Part shown: positions 34,035 to 43,167 of the stretch, one piece after another
Layout: every line of letters begins with the position of its first letter
Numbering within the stretch: position 1 is the first letter of the stretch
Origin: an uncultured Christensenella sp.
GTDB taxonomy: Bacteria; Bacillota; Clostridia; Christensenellales; UBA1242
Direction of reading: 5' to 3'
Length of the DNA: 64,000 nt
NCBI GenBank assembly: GCA_949300385.1
Contig: CASGDZ010000001.1
Location: forward strand, 1-64,000
Translations under genes and position numbers: made by a program
The notes under the pieces: model-generated
Databases searched by the model: none
What the model was told of the DNA's origin: nothing
What the model saw: the letters and a program-made list of their open reading frames with translations, nothing else

Positions 34035-34784
34035 ATGAATACAAATAAACTTGAAGTTAATAGCAAAGAAATATCTTTAGTTAAAATGGCAGAATTGATG
34101 AGTCAATATTGCAAAATTTATACAAAATATTATCCTTCAATGCGTAAATTGACAAATAAAGAATATAAAGTTTTTTTAGAAAAAGCAGATTTAAGTGATA
34201 AAAATGCTAGAATCAAACTTTTAAATTCAATGATTATAAATATTTATGAAGTCATGGCTAAAATCTATGTAAAATATGATATGGTCATACCTTTTGAAGA
34301 TAATATGAGTACTATGTATGAAATAGCTTATATATACATTATAAATAAAGATGAACTCCCTAAATATATATCGCATTTGTTGGCAGAAGTTATGTGGATT
34401 GCGACAAATAAATTAAAAGTTAAAGAAATAAATTATAAATTACATAACATCGATGTTAACTATAGCGATATATCTAGAGATGTAGATAATATTGCAGTAA
34501 ATGAAAATAATGAATATTATGATGAAGTATATCAACATGAATTAAATCAAATATTAAAAGACCAAATCCATGAATTATGCAAAAGATATAGGCGCAGTGA
34601 TATTGAAAAAATTATTTTAGATTATTTTGGTTTTCTTGATAGAAATAGTAAGAAATCATATAAAACACTATCAGAAGAATGTGAAATTTCATCAGAGCGA
34701 ATTAGGCAAATAATTACAAAATATTTAAGGATTTTAAGACATCCGTACAATTCTATGTATACAAAAGATTTCCTATACGAATAA
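34035..34784 (+). CDS. Divergent sigma-70-like protein
   Basis: A 249-residue protein, ATG 34035 seven nt after AAGGA. The C-terminal part (about residues 180-245) closely follows sigma-70 region 4: SDIEKIILDYFGF, then YKTLSEECEISSERIRQIITKYLRILRHPYN, including the ERIRQI recognition-helix signature of RpoD. Residues about 50-100 (ARIKLLNSMIINIYEVMAKIY) look like a degraded region 2. Lacking a clear region 1.2 and the canonical aromatic melting residues, it may be an alternative sigma factor, an anti-sigma decoy or a sigma-like regulator. I do not recognise a named sigma. Confidence 0.65.
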   Translation: MNTNKLEVNSKEISLVKMAELMSQYCKIYTKYYPSMRKLTNKEYKVFLEKADLSDKNARIKLLNSMIINIYEVMAKIYVKYDMVIPFEDNMSTMYEIAYIYIINKDELPKYISHLLAEVMWIATNKLKVKEINYKLHNIDVNYSDISRDVDNIAVNENNEYYDEVYQHELNQILKDQIHELCKRYRRSDIEKIILDYFGFLDRNSKKSYKTLSEECEISSERIRQIITKYLRILRHPYNSMYTKDFLYE

Positions 34785-34812
34785 AAAAATCTCGCTATAT
34801 GCGAGGTTTTTT
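34784..34812. terminator. Bidirectional terminator after the sigma-like gene
   Basis: AAAAAATCTCGC-TATAT-GCGAGGTTTTTT between converging genes. Confidence 0.8.
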
Positions 34813-34824
34813 ATTATTTGTTAT

Positions 34825-35067
34825 TTATATATGAATGCAGTAACTTTTATTTAAATTTTTTGAAAACACAGACCATTTTTTAGTTAAAATTTTATCAAAT
34901 ACATCATTAATAAAAATACTATCATTAATTATGTCTAGTTTTATATCACAATCATTCTTCTTGAATTTTACGGATATTAAATCTTTTGTTGAAGAAAATG
35001 AGTAAAAGTCAACACCAAATTCTTGAAAAACAAATTTTTGAACATCAATCATACTTATTTCGTTCAT
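34825..35067 (-). CDS. Small hypothetical protein (80 aa)
   Basis: An 80-residue protein with a strong ribosome-binding site (AAAGGAG, seven nt before ATG 35067). Its pattern (IDVQKFVFQEFGVDFYSF, then LISVKFKKNDCDIKLDIINDSIFIND) suggests a small alpha/beta fold. The family is not recognised. It is a single gene with a terminator shared with the sigma-like gene. Confidence 0.55.
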   Translation of the reverse strand: MNEISMIDVQKFVFQEFGVDFYSFSSTKDLISVKFKKNDCDIKLDIINDSIFINDVFDKILTKKWSVFSKNLNKSYCIHI

Positions 35068-35133
35068 AATTACTCCTTTTTATAATTGTATCATATTAAT
35101 TTTGTTTGTCAATACTAACTTTGATAAAATTTG

Positions 35134-35162
35134 TTGATTTATTTTTTATTAAGTGATAAAAT
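35134..35162 (+). promoter_or_regulatory. Promoter of plsY, leaderless arrangement
   Basis: TTGATT (35134-35139), 17 bp and TAAAAT (35157-35162), then six nt to ATG 35169. No Shine-Dalgarno is present. Confidence 0.65.
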
Positions 35163-35168
35163 TCTTAA

Positions 35169-35903
35169 ATGCAGTATTTATATTATGTGCTTTTAGCAGT
35201 AATAAGTTATTTTATTGGCAATGTGAACTTTGCTCGTGTTATTTCACACGCAAAACATGGAGATATTACAAAATCGGGTAGTGGCAATCCGGGTACGCTC
35301 AATATGTGGCGAACATATGGTTTTTGGCCTGGGGTTTTAACTTTTATCTTAGATATGATTAAAGGCATAATACCTACACTCATTGCTTATTTGTTGTTTG
35401 ATTTTATAGGTTGTAATTCTGAAATTGCAGTATATGTTGCAGGATTTAGCGTAATATTAGGTCATGTATTCCCTATTGTATCAAAATTTAAAGGTGGTAA
35501 AGGTATTGCTACTTCTATTGGCGTATTTTTAGTTGCTAATTGGTGGGTGACATTAATCGTTTTTCTAGTAATGATTATAGGAATGATTTTTATAAAATAC
35601 GCTTCAATTTTGACCATAGGTTTTGTAATTGCAATGTCTATTGTCGAAATGTGTTTAACAAATCCTATTAATTGGGTTAATTATATATTAATTAGCGGAA
35701 TATTGTTATTAGTTTTGTACGCTCATAGAAAAAATATATATCGATTATTTACTGGGAAAGAAAATAAGACAGAATTACTCGCCATGTTAAAAGGTATAGC
35801 AAGCCACAAAACAAAAAATAATAATCAACCCTTAGATAACGCTGATTTAAACAACGAAAAGGATAATCAAAATAACGAGAATAAAAGCACAACTCAGGAA
35901 TAA
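35169..35903 (+). CDS. plsY: Glycerol-3-phosphate acyltransferase PlsY
   Basis: A 244-residue membrane acyltransferase that moves acyl groups from acyl-phosphate (made by PlsX, encoded at 59793) to glycerol 3-phosphate. Three conserved motifs are visible: GSGNPGTLNMWRTYG, KFKGGKGIATSIG and the third near YAHRKN. About five spans are predicted. The last ~40 residues, rich in Asn and Lys, are an extension beyond the core. The tatD gene starts two bases after the stop. Confidence 0.93.
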   Translation: MQYLYYVLLAVISYFIGNVNFARVISHAKHGDITKSGSGNPGTLNMWRTYGFWPGVLTFILDMIKGIIPTLIAYLLFDFIGCNSEIAVYVAGFSVILGHVFPIVSKFKGGKGIATSIGVFLVANWWVTLIVFLVMIIGMIFIKYASILTIGFVIAMSIVEMCLTNPINWVNYILISGILLLVLYAHRKNIYRLFTGKENKTELLAMLKGIASHKTKNNNQPLDNADLNNEKDNQNNENKSTTQE

Positions 35904-35905
35904 AA

Positions 35906-36679
35906 ATGATTGATTCGCATTGTCATTTAAATGACTTACAATATAAAGACGACTTAAAATTTGTCGTCAATAATTTTTTATCTTACGGAATAGAAAAAGC
36001 AATATGCGTCGGTTGGGATTATGAATTTAGCCTGAAAGCAAAAGAAATTGCCAACACATATCCGTGTGTGTATTATTCAATAGGAGTACATCCAGACGAT
36101 TGTGCGAACTATAACGAAAAAGAGATAGAAGAATTAATAAAGTCTAGCATATTAGATAAAAATTCTAAACTTGTAGCAATAGGGGAGATAGGACTAGATT
36201 ATTTTCATAATGAACAGAATAAAGACGAGCAAAAACGCGTATTTATATCGCAAATTGAACTTGCAAAAAAATACAATCTACCAATAATTATTCATTGTAG
36301 GGACGCATATGGTGACACTTTGGATATTTTAAAGCAATGTTCATCATATCTTACAAAAGTCGTATTCCATTGCTATAGTGGAAGCCTAGAATATGCAAAA
36401 GTTTTGATAAAAATGGGTATTAAAATTTCTTTTACAGGCACTGTTACATATAAAAATGCAGTAAATATTCAAAATGTTGCAAAAAATATACCACTTGATA
36501 GCATGTTTTTTGAGACTGATAGTCCATACTTGACTCCTGTTCCTAATCGGGGTAAAAGGAATGAGCCAAAAAATGTGGCAGATATAATAAAGTTTGTGGC
36601 AGATTTACGCGGAATTAGCGCAGATGAATTGATAGCAATAAGCGACAAAAATGCCAAAGAATTTTTTAAACTTGATTAA
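35906..36679 (+). CDS. tatD: TatD family metal-dependent hydrolase
   Basis: A 257-residue TatD-type DNase/hydrolase with a TIM-barrel metal site: HCHLND (N-terminal HxH), AIGEIGLDYFH, the later histidines in PIIIHCRDA and VVFHCYSG, and ETDSPYLTP. Members are 3'-5' exonucleases or general metal hydrolases. It follows plsY closely and is probably cotranscribed. The C-terminus is complete. Confidence 0.92.
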   Translation: MIDSHCHLNDLQYKDDLKFVVNNFLSYGIEKAICVGWDYEFSLKAKEIANTYPCVYYSIGVHPDDCANYNEKEIEELIKSSILDKNSKLVAIGEIGLDYFHNEQNKDEQKRVFISQIELAKKYNLPIIIHCRDAYGDTLDILKQCSSYLTKVVFHCYSGSLEYAKVLIKMGIKISFTGTVTYKNAVNIQNVAKNIPLDSMFFETDSPYLTPVPNRGKRNEPKNVADIIKFVADLRGISADELIAISDKNAKEFFKLD

Positions 36680-36712
36680 ATGTACATTACAAAAATGCAA
36701 TATTTAATATAT

Positions 36713-36744
36713 AAAAAATGATACCTAATAATGGTATCTTTTTT
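36713..36744 (+). terminator. Terminator after tatD
   Basis: GATACC-TAATAAT-GGTATC followed by six T. Confidence 0.75.
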
Positions 36745-36753
36745 CTGTAAAAC

Positions 36754-36787
36754 AAAAAATGAAGAATGAGTCATATCTCATTCTTCA
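36754..36787 (-). terminator. Terminator of RNase P RNA
   Basis: On the minus strand TGAAGAATGAG and CTCATTCTTCA form an 11-bp stem followed by TTTTTTGTTTT, just beyond the 3' end of rnpB. Confidence 0.8.
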
Positions 36788-36807
36788 CCATCCAAAATGG
36801 ATGAAAG

Positions 36808-37161
36808 CATTTAGGTAGCAGTTTGGTCTATAAGCCGAGTTCTGTATTTGACGGTCATCTATCTAGTACATAGATTGCTCTATGTATCAAGCGGTGTTTA
36901 TGTCCTGGCGAGCAACCGTAACGGACATTTTACCTTGCTTCGGGTGGGGTTTACATGGACCAAGTTTGTCGCCAAACTCGCGGTGAGCTCTTGCCTCGCC
37001 TTTTCATCCTTACTAACCACTCAGGGGTATAGCGGTTATTTTCTGTTGCACTTTCCTTCTAGTTGCCTAGACTTGCCGTTAGCAAGCACCCTGCTCTGTG
37101 AAGCTCGGACTTTCCTCAAACTGAGTTTGCACTCAACTTGCGACCATCTGACCAAGCTGAC
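36808..37161 (-). ncRNA. rnpB: RNase P RNA
   Basis: The minus strand carries the universal core: GAGGAAAGTCCGAGCTTC near the 5' part, CAGGGTGC, GAAGGAAAGTGCAACAGAAA and AACCGCTATACCCC in the middle, and the closing CAGAACTCGGCTTATAGACC. The 5' GTCAGCTTGGTC pairs with the 3' end to form P1. RNase P RNA is the catalytic part of the enzyme that removes 5' leaders from pre-tRNA. The ends are estimated from the promoter and the terminator and may be off by ~10 nt. Confidence 0.95.
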
Positions 37162-37167
37162 AATCAT

Positions 37168-37195
37168 ATTGTAGCATGTTTTGAAGATTTGTCAA
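37168..37195 (-). promoter_or_regulatory. Promoter of rnpB
   Basis: On the minus strand TTGACA (37195-37190), 16 bp and TACAAT (37173-37168). Transcription should start about 6-7 nt downstream. Confidence 0.75.
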
Positions 37196-37285
37196 TACCA
37201 AAATTAAAATTTTTTTAATTTTTGTCAAACTATTTTACTTTACACCAAAAATAACAAAATCATTACAATTTATTATTTTTATAGT

Positions 37286-37990
37286 TTAAGGGTCGATATT
37301 AAACTCTTTAAACTCGTTTTTTAATAGTGATATTGCTTTGCCTTCTATTCGTGATATGTAACTTCTGCTTATTTTCATAATTTTTGCCACTTCTTGTTGA
37401 GTATGTTCGACTCCGTCTATCATTCCATAACGCAGTGCTATTATTTTATATTCACGCTCATCAAGAAGTTTTTCCATTTTTTCTTTAATTTCTTCCATGT
37501 ACACCCGTTTTATAACGATTCTATCTGGGTCATCTTCTTCTTTTTGTGGTATAATATCGCGAATTGTTAATTCGCTTCCGTCTTTGTCTGTTCCTATGCA
37601 TTCATCAATGCTCATGCAAACCTTATGTTTTTTGTTTGCGCGTAGAAGCATCAATATTTCGTTCTCAATACATCTGCTTGCATAAGTAGAGAGTTGTGAG
37701 CCCTTTTCTGCTTTAAATGAATCGATTGCTTTAATAAGTCCAATTGAACCAACCGAAATTAAATCGTCCGCTTCTGCTGACTGACTGTACTTTTTTGCTA
37801 CATGAACAACTAATCTTAAATTGTGGTTAATAAGTTTGTCACGAGCATCTTTATCTCCAGCACGCATTTTTTCAACTAAATCCTGTTCTTCATCGCGCTT
37901 TAATGGTTTAGGAAAGCATCCTGCTTCATTGACATAACCATGGAAGAACATCAATTTTGACATGAATTGCCCTAATGATTCAAATACCAT
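37286..37990 (-). CDS. sigK: Sporulation-type sigma factor SigK
   Basis: A 234-residue sigma-70 family protein. I chose ATG 37990 (MVFESLGQFM) because TTGGAGT lies just upstream; a longer frame extends 54 codons without a ribosome-binding site. Region 2 shows NHNLRLVVHVAKKY, DDLISVGSIGLIKAIDSF and ASRCIENEILMLLR; region 4 shows DEREYKIIALRYGM and QQEVAKIMKISRSYISRIEGKAISLL. The order and the N-terminal FFHGYVNEAGCFPKPL match SigK, the late mother-cell factor. The frame is intact, with no sign of a skin-type insertion. Confidence 0.85.
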   Translation of the reverse strand: MVFESLGQFMSKLMFFHGYVNEAGCFPKPLKRDEEQDLVEKMRAGDKDARDKLINHNLRLVVHVAKKYSQSAEADDLISVGSIGLIKAIDSFKAEKGSQLSTYASRCIENEILMLLRANKKHKVCMSIDECIGTDKDGSELTIRDIIPQKEEDDPDRIVIKRVYMEEIKEKMEKLLDEREYKIIALRYGMIDGVEHTQQEVAKIMKISRSYISRIEGKAISLLKNEFKEFNIDP

Positions 37991-38157
37991 ATTTTTACTC
38001 CAATAGTTTATATGCTGAAATATGTCGCATTTTGTCTGTCCTATTGAAATAAACACGCGTATAAGATGATAAAAATTAAATTTAAAGATTATAGATTTAA
38101 AATTTTGATTCTGGATAATACTAAAAATCATGAAATGAGCGATAGTCTTCAATTATT

Positions 38158-38186
38158 TTGACAATATAACTATAGTTTGATATAAT
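38158..38186 (+). promoter_or_regulatory. Promoter of lepA, leaderless arrangement
   Basis: Consensus TTGACA (38158-38163), 17 bp and TATAAT (38181-38186), then seven nt to ATG 38194. No Shine-Dalgarno is present. Confidence 0.8.
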
Positions 38187-38193
38187 TAACTTT

Positions 38194-39993
38194 ATGGAAA
38201 GACAAGACAAGATACGCAATTTTTGTATAGTGGCACATATAGACCATGGCAAGTCAACACTCGCCGACCGAATTATGGAATATACTGGGGCGGTTAGTTC
38301 GCGTGATATGGAAGATCAGTTGTTAGATAGCATGGATATTGAACGCGAAAGGGGTATTACCATTAAACTTACGCCTGCTACTATGAAATACAATTATAAT
38401 GGGGAAGAATATACATTAAATTTGATAGATACACCCGGGCATGTAGATTTTTCGTATGAAGTGAGCAGATCTTTAGCGGCATGTGAGGGTGCGCTTTTAG
38501 TTGTCGACGCCAGTCAAGGCGTACAAGCACAAACCATTGCGAATGTATATTTAGCGCTTGACGCCAATTTAGAGATTATACCCGTACTTAATAAAATTGA
38601 TTTGCCGAGTGCGGATATAGAAGGTACGAAAAAAGAGATTGAAGATATAATTGGAATTCCGTGCGATAATGCGTGCGAAATCAGTGCTAAGACAGGACTT
38701 AATATAGATTCTGTTTTAAAATCAATAGTTGAATATATACCAGCACCAAAAGGCAATATTGATTCTCCGCTTAAAGCGTTGATATTTGATAGTTTTTATG
38801 ATTCCTATAAAGGTGCAGTCAGTATGGTGCGTGTATTTGACGGAAGGGTCAAAGCAGGCGACGAAATCTTGTTCATGCAGACAAATAAAAGTTTTATTGT
38901 CACAGAAGTTGGCATATTCGCACCACAACAGCAACCTATAGATGAATTAAGAGCGGGAGATGTAGGATATATATGTGCTTCAATCAAGACAGTGAGCGAC
39001 ACAAAGGTAGGAGATACTATCACATTAAAGAATAATCCTGTAGACAAGGCATTAGAAGGTTATAAGGAAGCGACAAGCGTAGTATTCTGTGGCATATTCC
39101 CACTCGATGGCGATAAATATCAAGAACTTAATGATGCACTAGAAAAACTAAAGTTAAATGACGCAAGTCTGCATTTCACAAAGGAAACTTCGCTGGCGTT
39201 AGGCCATGGGTTTAGATGTGGCTTCTTAGGTTTGCTCCATATGGAGATAATAACTGAGCGATTAGAGCGCGAATTTAATTTGGAGATTATCACTACCGCG
39301 CCAAGTGTAGAATATAAAATTTACGACAATAAAGGTAAAGAATATGATGTAACTAATCCAAGTGAAATGCCACCTATGGCAACAATCTCTAAAATGGAAG
39401 AACCTATTGTAAAAATGGAGATTATTACACCAAAAGATTATTTGGGCGGAATAATGGATTTATGTTCGGATAGAAGGGGCATATTCCATGATATGCAATA
39501 CATTGACGCAAATAGAACGCGACTGATTTATACAATGCCACTTAATGAAATCGTCTACGACTTTTTTGACAAAATTAAGTCAATAAGTAAGGGTTACGCT
39601 AGCATGGACTATGAACTCAATGGATACCAAGAGAGCGACCTTGTAAAATTGGATATTTTGTTAAATGGCGAGATCTGTGACGCACTATCATTAATTGTCC
39701 ATAAAGACAAGGCATATAATCGTGGGCGTGCACTATGCGAGAAACTTAAAAAAGTCATTCCGCGTCATTTATTTGAAATACCTATTCAAGCGGTTATAGG
39801 TGGTAAGGTAATAGCGCGTGAGACGATCTCTGCTATGCGAAAAGATGTCCTTGCTAAATGTTATGGCGGAGATGTTACGCGTAAGCGCAAACTTTTAGAA
39901 AAACAGAAAGAAGGGAAAAAACGCATGCGTAGGTTAGGAAGTGTCGAATTGCCTAGTGAAGCATTTGTAACTATATTAAAACTTGATGATTAA
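38194..39993 (+). CDS. lepA: Elongation factor 4 (LepA)
   Basis: A 599-residue translational GTPase. G1 is AHIDHGKST, followed by [16 protein letters not shown] and NKID. It then has the EF-G-like domain [17 protein letters not shown] in domain V, and a LepA-specific C-terminal domain ([22 protein letters not shown]). It back-translocates or remodels stalled ribosomes. Synteny with hemW and hrcA-grpE-dnaK-dnaJ downstream is the usual order in Bacillota. The mRNA appears leaderless. Confidence 0.97.
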   Translation: MERQDKIRNFCIVAHIDHGKSTLADRIMEYTGAVSSRDMEDQLLDSMDIERERGITIKLTPATMKYNYNGEEYTLNLIDTPGHVDFSYEVSRSLAACEGALLVVDASQGVQAQTIANVYLALDANLEIIPVLNKIDLPSADIEGTKKEIEDIIGIPCDNACEISAKTGLNIDSVLKSIVEYIPAPKGNIDSPLKALIFDSFYDSYKGAVSMVRVFDGRVKAGDEILFMQTNKSFIVTEVGIFAPQQQPIDELRAGDVGYICASIKTVSDTKVGDTITLKNNPVDKALEGYKEATSVVFCGIFPLDGDKYQELNDALEKLKLNDASLHFTKETSLALGHGFRCGFLGLLHMEIITERLEREFNLEIITTAPSVEYKIYDNKGKEYDVTNPSEMPPMATISKMEEPIVKMEIITPKDYLGGIMDLCSDRRGIFHDMQYIDANRTRLIYTMPLNEIVYDFFDKIKSISKGYASMDYELNGYQESDLVKLDILLNGEICDALSLIVHKDKAYNRGRALCEKLKKVIPRHLFEIPIQAVIGGKVIARETISAMRKDVLAKCYGGDVTRKRKLLEKQKEGKKRMRRLGSVELPSEAFVTILKLDD

Positions 39994-40039
39994 TCAAAAT
40001 AATTAAAATGTCAAAGTGCGATTAAATCCAATCAGCCCT

Positions 40040-40067
40040 TTGACTTTTTCAATAATAGAAATATAAT
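40040..40067 (+). promoter_or_regulatory. Promoter of hemW, leaderless arrangement
   Basis: TTGACT (40040-40045), 16 bp and TATAAT (40062-40067), then seven nt to GTG 40075. No Shine-Dalgarno is present. Confidence 0.7.
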
Positions 40068-40074
40068 AAGAGTA

Positions 40075-41208
40075 GTGAACAATTTAGGTTTATACATACA
40101 CATACCATTCTGTTTGTCAAAGTGCGATTATTGCGACTTTGTATCTTTTTGCATGAATGAAAGTGAGCAACGAAAATATCTCGACGCGTTAAAGACGGAA
40201 GTTGAATTGCGCGCTATTGAATTTAAAGATAAAGTTTTTGATAGTATTTTCATAGGTGGTGGGACGCCTACTGCTGTATTTAACGGCTTTTTATCTGAAT
40301 TGATGAATAAAGTTTACGATTGTTTCAATTTTTCTCGTCAAACTGAATTTACTATTGAGGTTAATCCTTCATCCTTTAATGAAACAAAACTAAATGAATT
40401 CAAATCAATAAAAGTTAATCGAATTAGCATGGGCGTGCAATCTTTAGATGATGACCTTTTGAAATTTATTTCTCGTAAACAATGTAGGAGTGATGTCGAA
40501 AAGGCTGTAGATATTTTACAAAAATCAAATTTTGATAACATAAGTGCAGATGTTATGCTTGGTCTACCTAAGCAAACCATTAAATCTATAGATGAAACTA
40601 TTGAATTTTTAATCAACAATAAATTTAAACATTTATCAGTATATACTCTGCAAATCGAAGAGAAAACACCATTATTTCAAAAAATGCAATCAGGAACTTT
40701 AAAAGCACTAGATGACGATATTATCGCTAACATGTATAATCATGTATATAAAAAGCTAAAGAAATCAGGATATATTCGCTATGAACTTTCAAACTTTGCG
40801 CTACCAGGATATGAATGTAGGCATAATATTAAATATTGGGACGATACTCAATATTTGGGCTTAGGATTGTCCGCTCATAGTTATATTGACGGAGTGAGAT
40901 TTTGGAATACAAGCAATTTTAGTAAATATATTGCACTATTAAATTCACAAAAACTTGCTATTGAAAATAGTGAGATACTAGATATGCCCACTAAACGAAC
41001 AGAAAAAATAATGCTTTCATTACGAAGAGAAGACGGATTAAATTTAAAAAATTTTGAAAAGGAATTCAATGAAAATTTGTTAATGAGTCATGCCGATGCT
41101 ATAAAAAATCTTGAAGAAATGGGATTAATTGAAATAAAAAATGACTATTTAAAAATTAAGGAAGATAAATTCGAGTTATTAAATTCAATAATATTAGAAT
41201 TACTATAA
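40075..41208 (+). CDS. hemW: HemW-like radical SAM protein
   Basis: A 377-residue radical-SAM protein of the HemN/HemW group. The 4Fe-4S motif CLSKCDYC gives C13, C17 and C20, and FIGGGTPTAV is the glycine-rich SAM-binding segment. The C-terminal HemN-like domain is present (YELSNFALPGYECRHNIKYW). HemW is a heme chaperone rather than a coproporphyrinogen oxidase; HemN-specific N-terminal residues are not visible. The start is GTG 40075. It sits between lepA and hrcA, as in many Bacillota. Confidence 0.9.
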   Translation: MNNLGLYIHIPFCLSKCDYCDFVSFCMNESEQRKYLDALKTEVELRAIEFKDKVFDSIFIGGGTPTAVFNGFLSELMNKVYDCFNFSRQTEFTIEVNPSSFNETKLNEFKSIKVNRISMGVQSLDDDLLKFISRKQCRSDVEKAVDILQKSNFDNISADVMLGLPKQTIKSIDETIEFLINNKFKHLSVYTLQIEEKTPLFQKMQSGTLKALDDDIIANMYNHVYKKLKKSGYIRYELSNFALPGYECRHNIKYWDDTQYLGLGLSAHSYIDGVRFWNTSNFSKYIALLNSQKLAIENSEILDMPTKRTEKIMLSLRREDGLNLKNFEKEFNENLLMSHADAIKNLEEMGLIEIKNDYLKIKEDKFELLNSIILELL

Positions 41209-41331
41209 AATTTTATAAAAATATATTGACAAAATTAAAATAAGTATTAATATATATTATACGAAATTTTAAATGACCGAAAAGAAAATGTATCGGTCAT
41301 TTTATAATCTAAAAATATAAATGGAGGGAAA

Positions 41332-41742
41332 ATGAATATATTTGATAGGATTAGTGCTAAAAATTTTGCCACAGAGTTAAAAGATAAAGGATTGATAGCA
41401 AAGAAAGTTTATAGCAATATATTAAATAGTTTTAATAATTATAAACATCTATCAACATTTTATAGGGACTTAATTATCGAAAATAACATTGCATATAAAG
41501 ATTTGCTAGAATACAACCCTAGATTGTACATTAAATTGGTAAAAGATATTTGTCTTGATCGTAATGAATATTTAATTCAAATTCGTGACATCGATTTACA
41601 AATGTATTATTCAATTATAAATAATCTAACAACAACAGAAATAGATAATTTGACAGATAAAGTTAGACGAAAAGTTGTAAAAGATATACGCAAAGTAAAT
41701 AATTCAAATAGTGAAATGAAATCTACAATTAAAAATACTTAA
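41332..41742 (+). CDS. Hypothetical protein (136 aa)
   Basis: A 136-residue helical, Asn/Lys/Ile-rich protein starting at ATG 41332 behind GGAGGG. No domain is recognised, and there is no signal peptide or membrane span. It has its own terminator and lies between hemW and the heat-shock operon. Confidence 0.55.
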   Translation: MNIFDRISAKNFATELKDKGLIAKKVYSNILNSFNNYKHLSTFYRDLIIENNIAYKDLLEYNPRLYIKLVKDICLDRNEYLIQIRDIDLQMYYSIINNLTTTEIDNLTDKVRRKVVKDIRKVNNSNSEMKSTIKNT

Positions 41743-41774
41743 AATGGCATTTATTAATCAATGTCATTTTTTTA
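41743..41774 (+). terminator. Terminator after the 136-aa gene
   Basis: AATGGCATT and AATGTCATT form a stem with one wobble pair, followed by seven T. From here to 42040 the sequence is AT-rich and I see nothing else. Confidence 0.6.
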
Positions 41775-42041
41775 TTTTAAATTTATAGTTTGAATAATAA
41801 ATAATCTAACTATTAATCTAATAAGTAAATATATAATCAATTAGATTAAATTATAACATATTTACAATATATTATAGTCATTATGTATAATAATATATTT
41901 TCTATTGGAGTATATACTTATTTTAAGTGTATATTGATAATAAAAATAGTGCTATTATTTTAAAAATTAAAGTAAATAAAGGAATTATCCAGAAATTATT
42001 TTTATAAATTTAAAAAAATTAAAAAAAATTTGCAATTTTAG

Positions 42042-42070
42042 TTGACTTTTGTTAGCAGTCTGCATAGAAT
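42042..42070 (+). promoter_or_regulatory. Promoter of the hrcA heat-shock operon
   Basis: TTGACT (42042-42047), 17 bp and TAGAAT (42065-42070), directly upstream of the CIRCE operator. Confidence 0.75.
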
Positions 42071-42074
42071 ATAG

Positions 42075-42101
42075 TTAGCAATCTAAATAAAAGAGTGCTA
42101 A
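42075..42101 (+). promoter_or_regulatory. CIRCE operator (HrcA binding site)
   Basis: TTAGCAATC, nine bases and GAGTGCTAA. The right arm is perfect; the left arm differs from the consensus TTAGCACTC at two positions. The site covers the transcription start region, so HrcA binding would repress the hrcA-grpE-dnaK-dnaJ operon and provides autoregulation. A further TTAGCAGTC half-site lies at 42052-42060, inside the promoter spacer. Confidence 0.85.
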
Positions 42102-42123
42102 AAATATATTAAAAGGAAGAAAA

Positions 42124-43167
42124 GTGAACATTGACGATAAGAACAAACGCAAGCATGATATTTTAATCTATGCGGTTGATGAATATATAAAAACTGCGCA
42201 ACCGGTTACAAGTGGTGGGCTTAATAATCATTTTAAAGATATAAGTTCAGCGACTATTAGAAATGAACTTAATGCTTTGGAGAGTATGGGATATTTAAAA
42301 CAACTTCACACTTCAGGCGGGCGAGTTCCGACAGCGCTTGCTTATAAAGAATATGTAAATTCGTTGTTGGCAGACGATAAACTAGATTATGAGTCAATCA
42401 AGCAAGTGGTAACATCATATGAAGACCGCTCAGTTAGTCTTATAAGTACATTATCAGCATTGGCTAAGCGATTAAGTCGTGTAACTAATTGTCCAACCGT
42501 TCTAGTACAGCATGGCTTGCAAAATTTGACCATCGAAAACATTCAGATTATTCCGCTAATAAACAAAGACGCTTTATTATTGGTTGAAACGAATGCGGGG
42601 ATAATTGACGATAGCATGTCGCTTGATAGCAACATAGATAGGCGCGCGTGCCAAGAAGCGAGCGATTATCTTATAAAGCACTTTAAAGGTAAAACGATTG
42701 AATACATGATAGATAATATCAATTCAGTTTGTTTAAAAGCTGGCGGACAGATAATCAAATTTAAAGAGTTGATAGATAGTGTAGCGGGTGCTTTAGTTGA
42801 AGTTATTCAAACGAGATGTGATGTATCTAACGAAAATCCTACAAAATTGCTAGCAGGATTGGATAGATCAGATATAGACGATGCTAAAAATGTGTTGGAA
42901 TTTTTAGAGAATGCTGATAATGTAATAGATGTAGTCACTAACGAAAATGAAGGAGAACTCAATTTCACAATCGGAGAAGCGGGCGAAAATAGCAAACTAA
43001 AAGGTGGTATGATGATGAGTGCACCTATCGTTATAAATGGTGTTCCAATAGCAAGTTTAGCCCTTGTAGGTCCTAAACGAATTGATTATGCCAATGTTGC
43101 AGCAGCGCTAAAGTTTATTGTCAATCAAATAGATAATCAGAAAGGAGGCGGAAGTGAAAAAACATAA
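42124..43167 (+). CDS. hrcA: Heat-inducible transcription repressor HrcA
   Basis: A 347-residue repressor: N-terminal winged helix (KRKHDILIYAVDEYIKTAQPV, then SSATIRNELNALESMGYL and HTSGGRVPT) and a GAF-like dimerisation domain ending in GPKRIDYANVAAALKFI. It binds the CIRCE element just upstream. The GTG start follows AAGGAAG. Its end overlaps the grpE start by 14 bases. Confidence 0.95.
   Translation: MNIDDKNKRKHDILIYAVDEYIKTAQPVTSGGLNNHFKDISSATIRNELNALESMGYLKQLHTSGGRVPTALAYKEYVNSLLADDKLDYESIKQVVTSYEDRSVSLISTLSALAKRLSRVTNCPTVLVQHGLQNLTIENIQIIPLINKDALLLVETNAGIIDDSMSLDSNIDRRACQEASDYLIKHFKGKTIEYMIDNINSVCLKAGGQIIKFKELIDSVAGALVEVIQTRCDVSNENPTKLLAGLDRSDIDDAKNVLEFLENADNVIDVVTNENEGELNFTIGEAGENSKLKGGMMMSAPIVINGVPIASLALVGPKRIDYANVAAALKFIVNQIDNQKGGGSEKT

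Noticed and set aside
36848-37174. A 108-codon plus-strand frame
   Set aside because: It lies fully inside the RNase P RNA gene on the opposite strand.
42052-42083. Second complete CIRCE element
   Set aside because: Only a further half-site (TTAGCAGTC) is present; it has no matching right arm at nine-base spacing.
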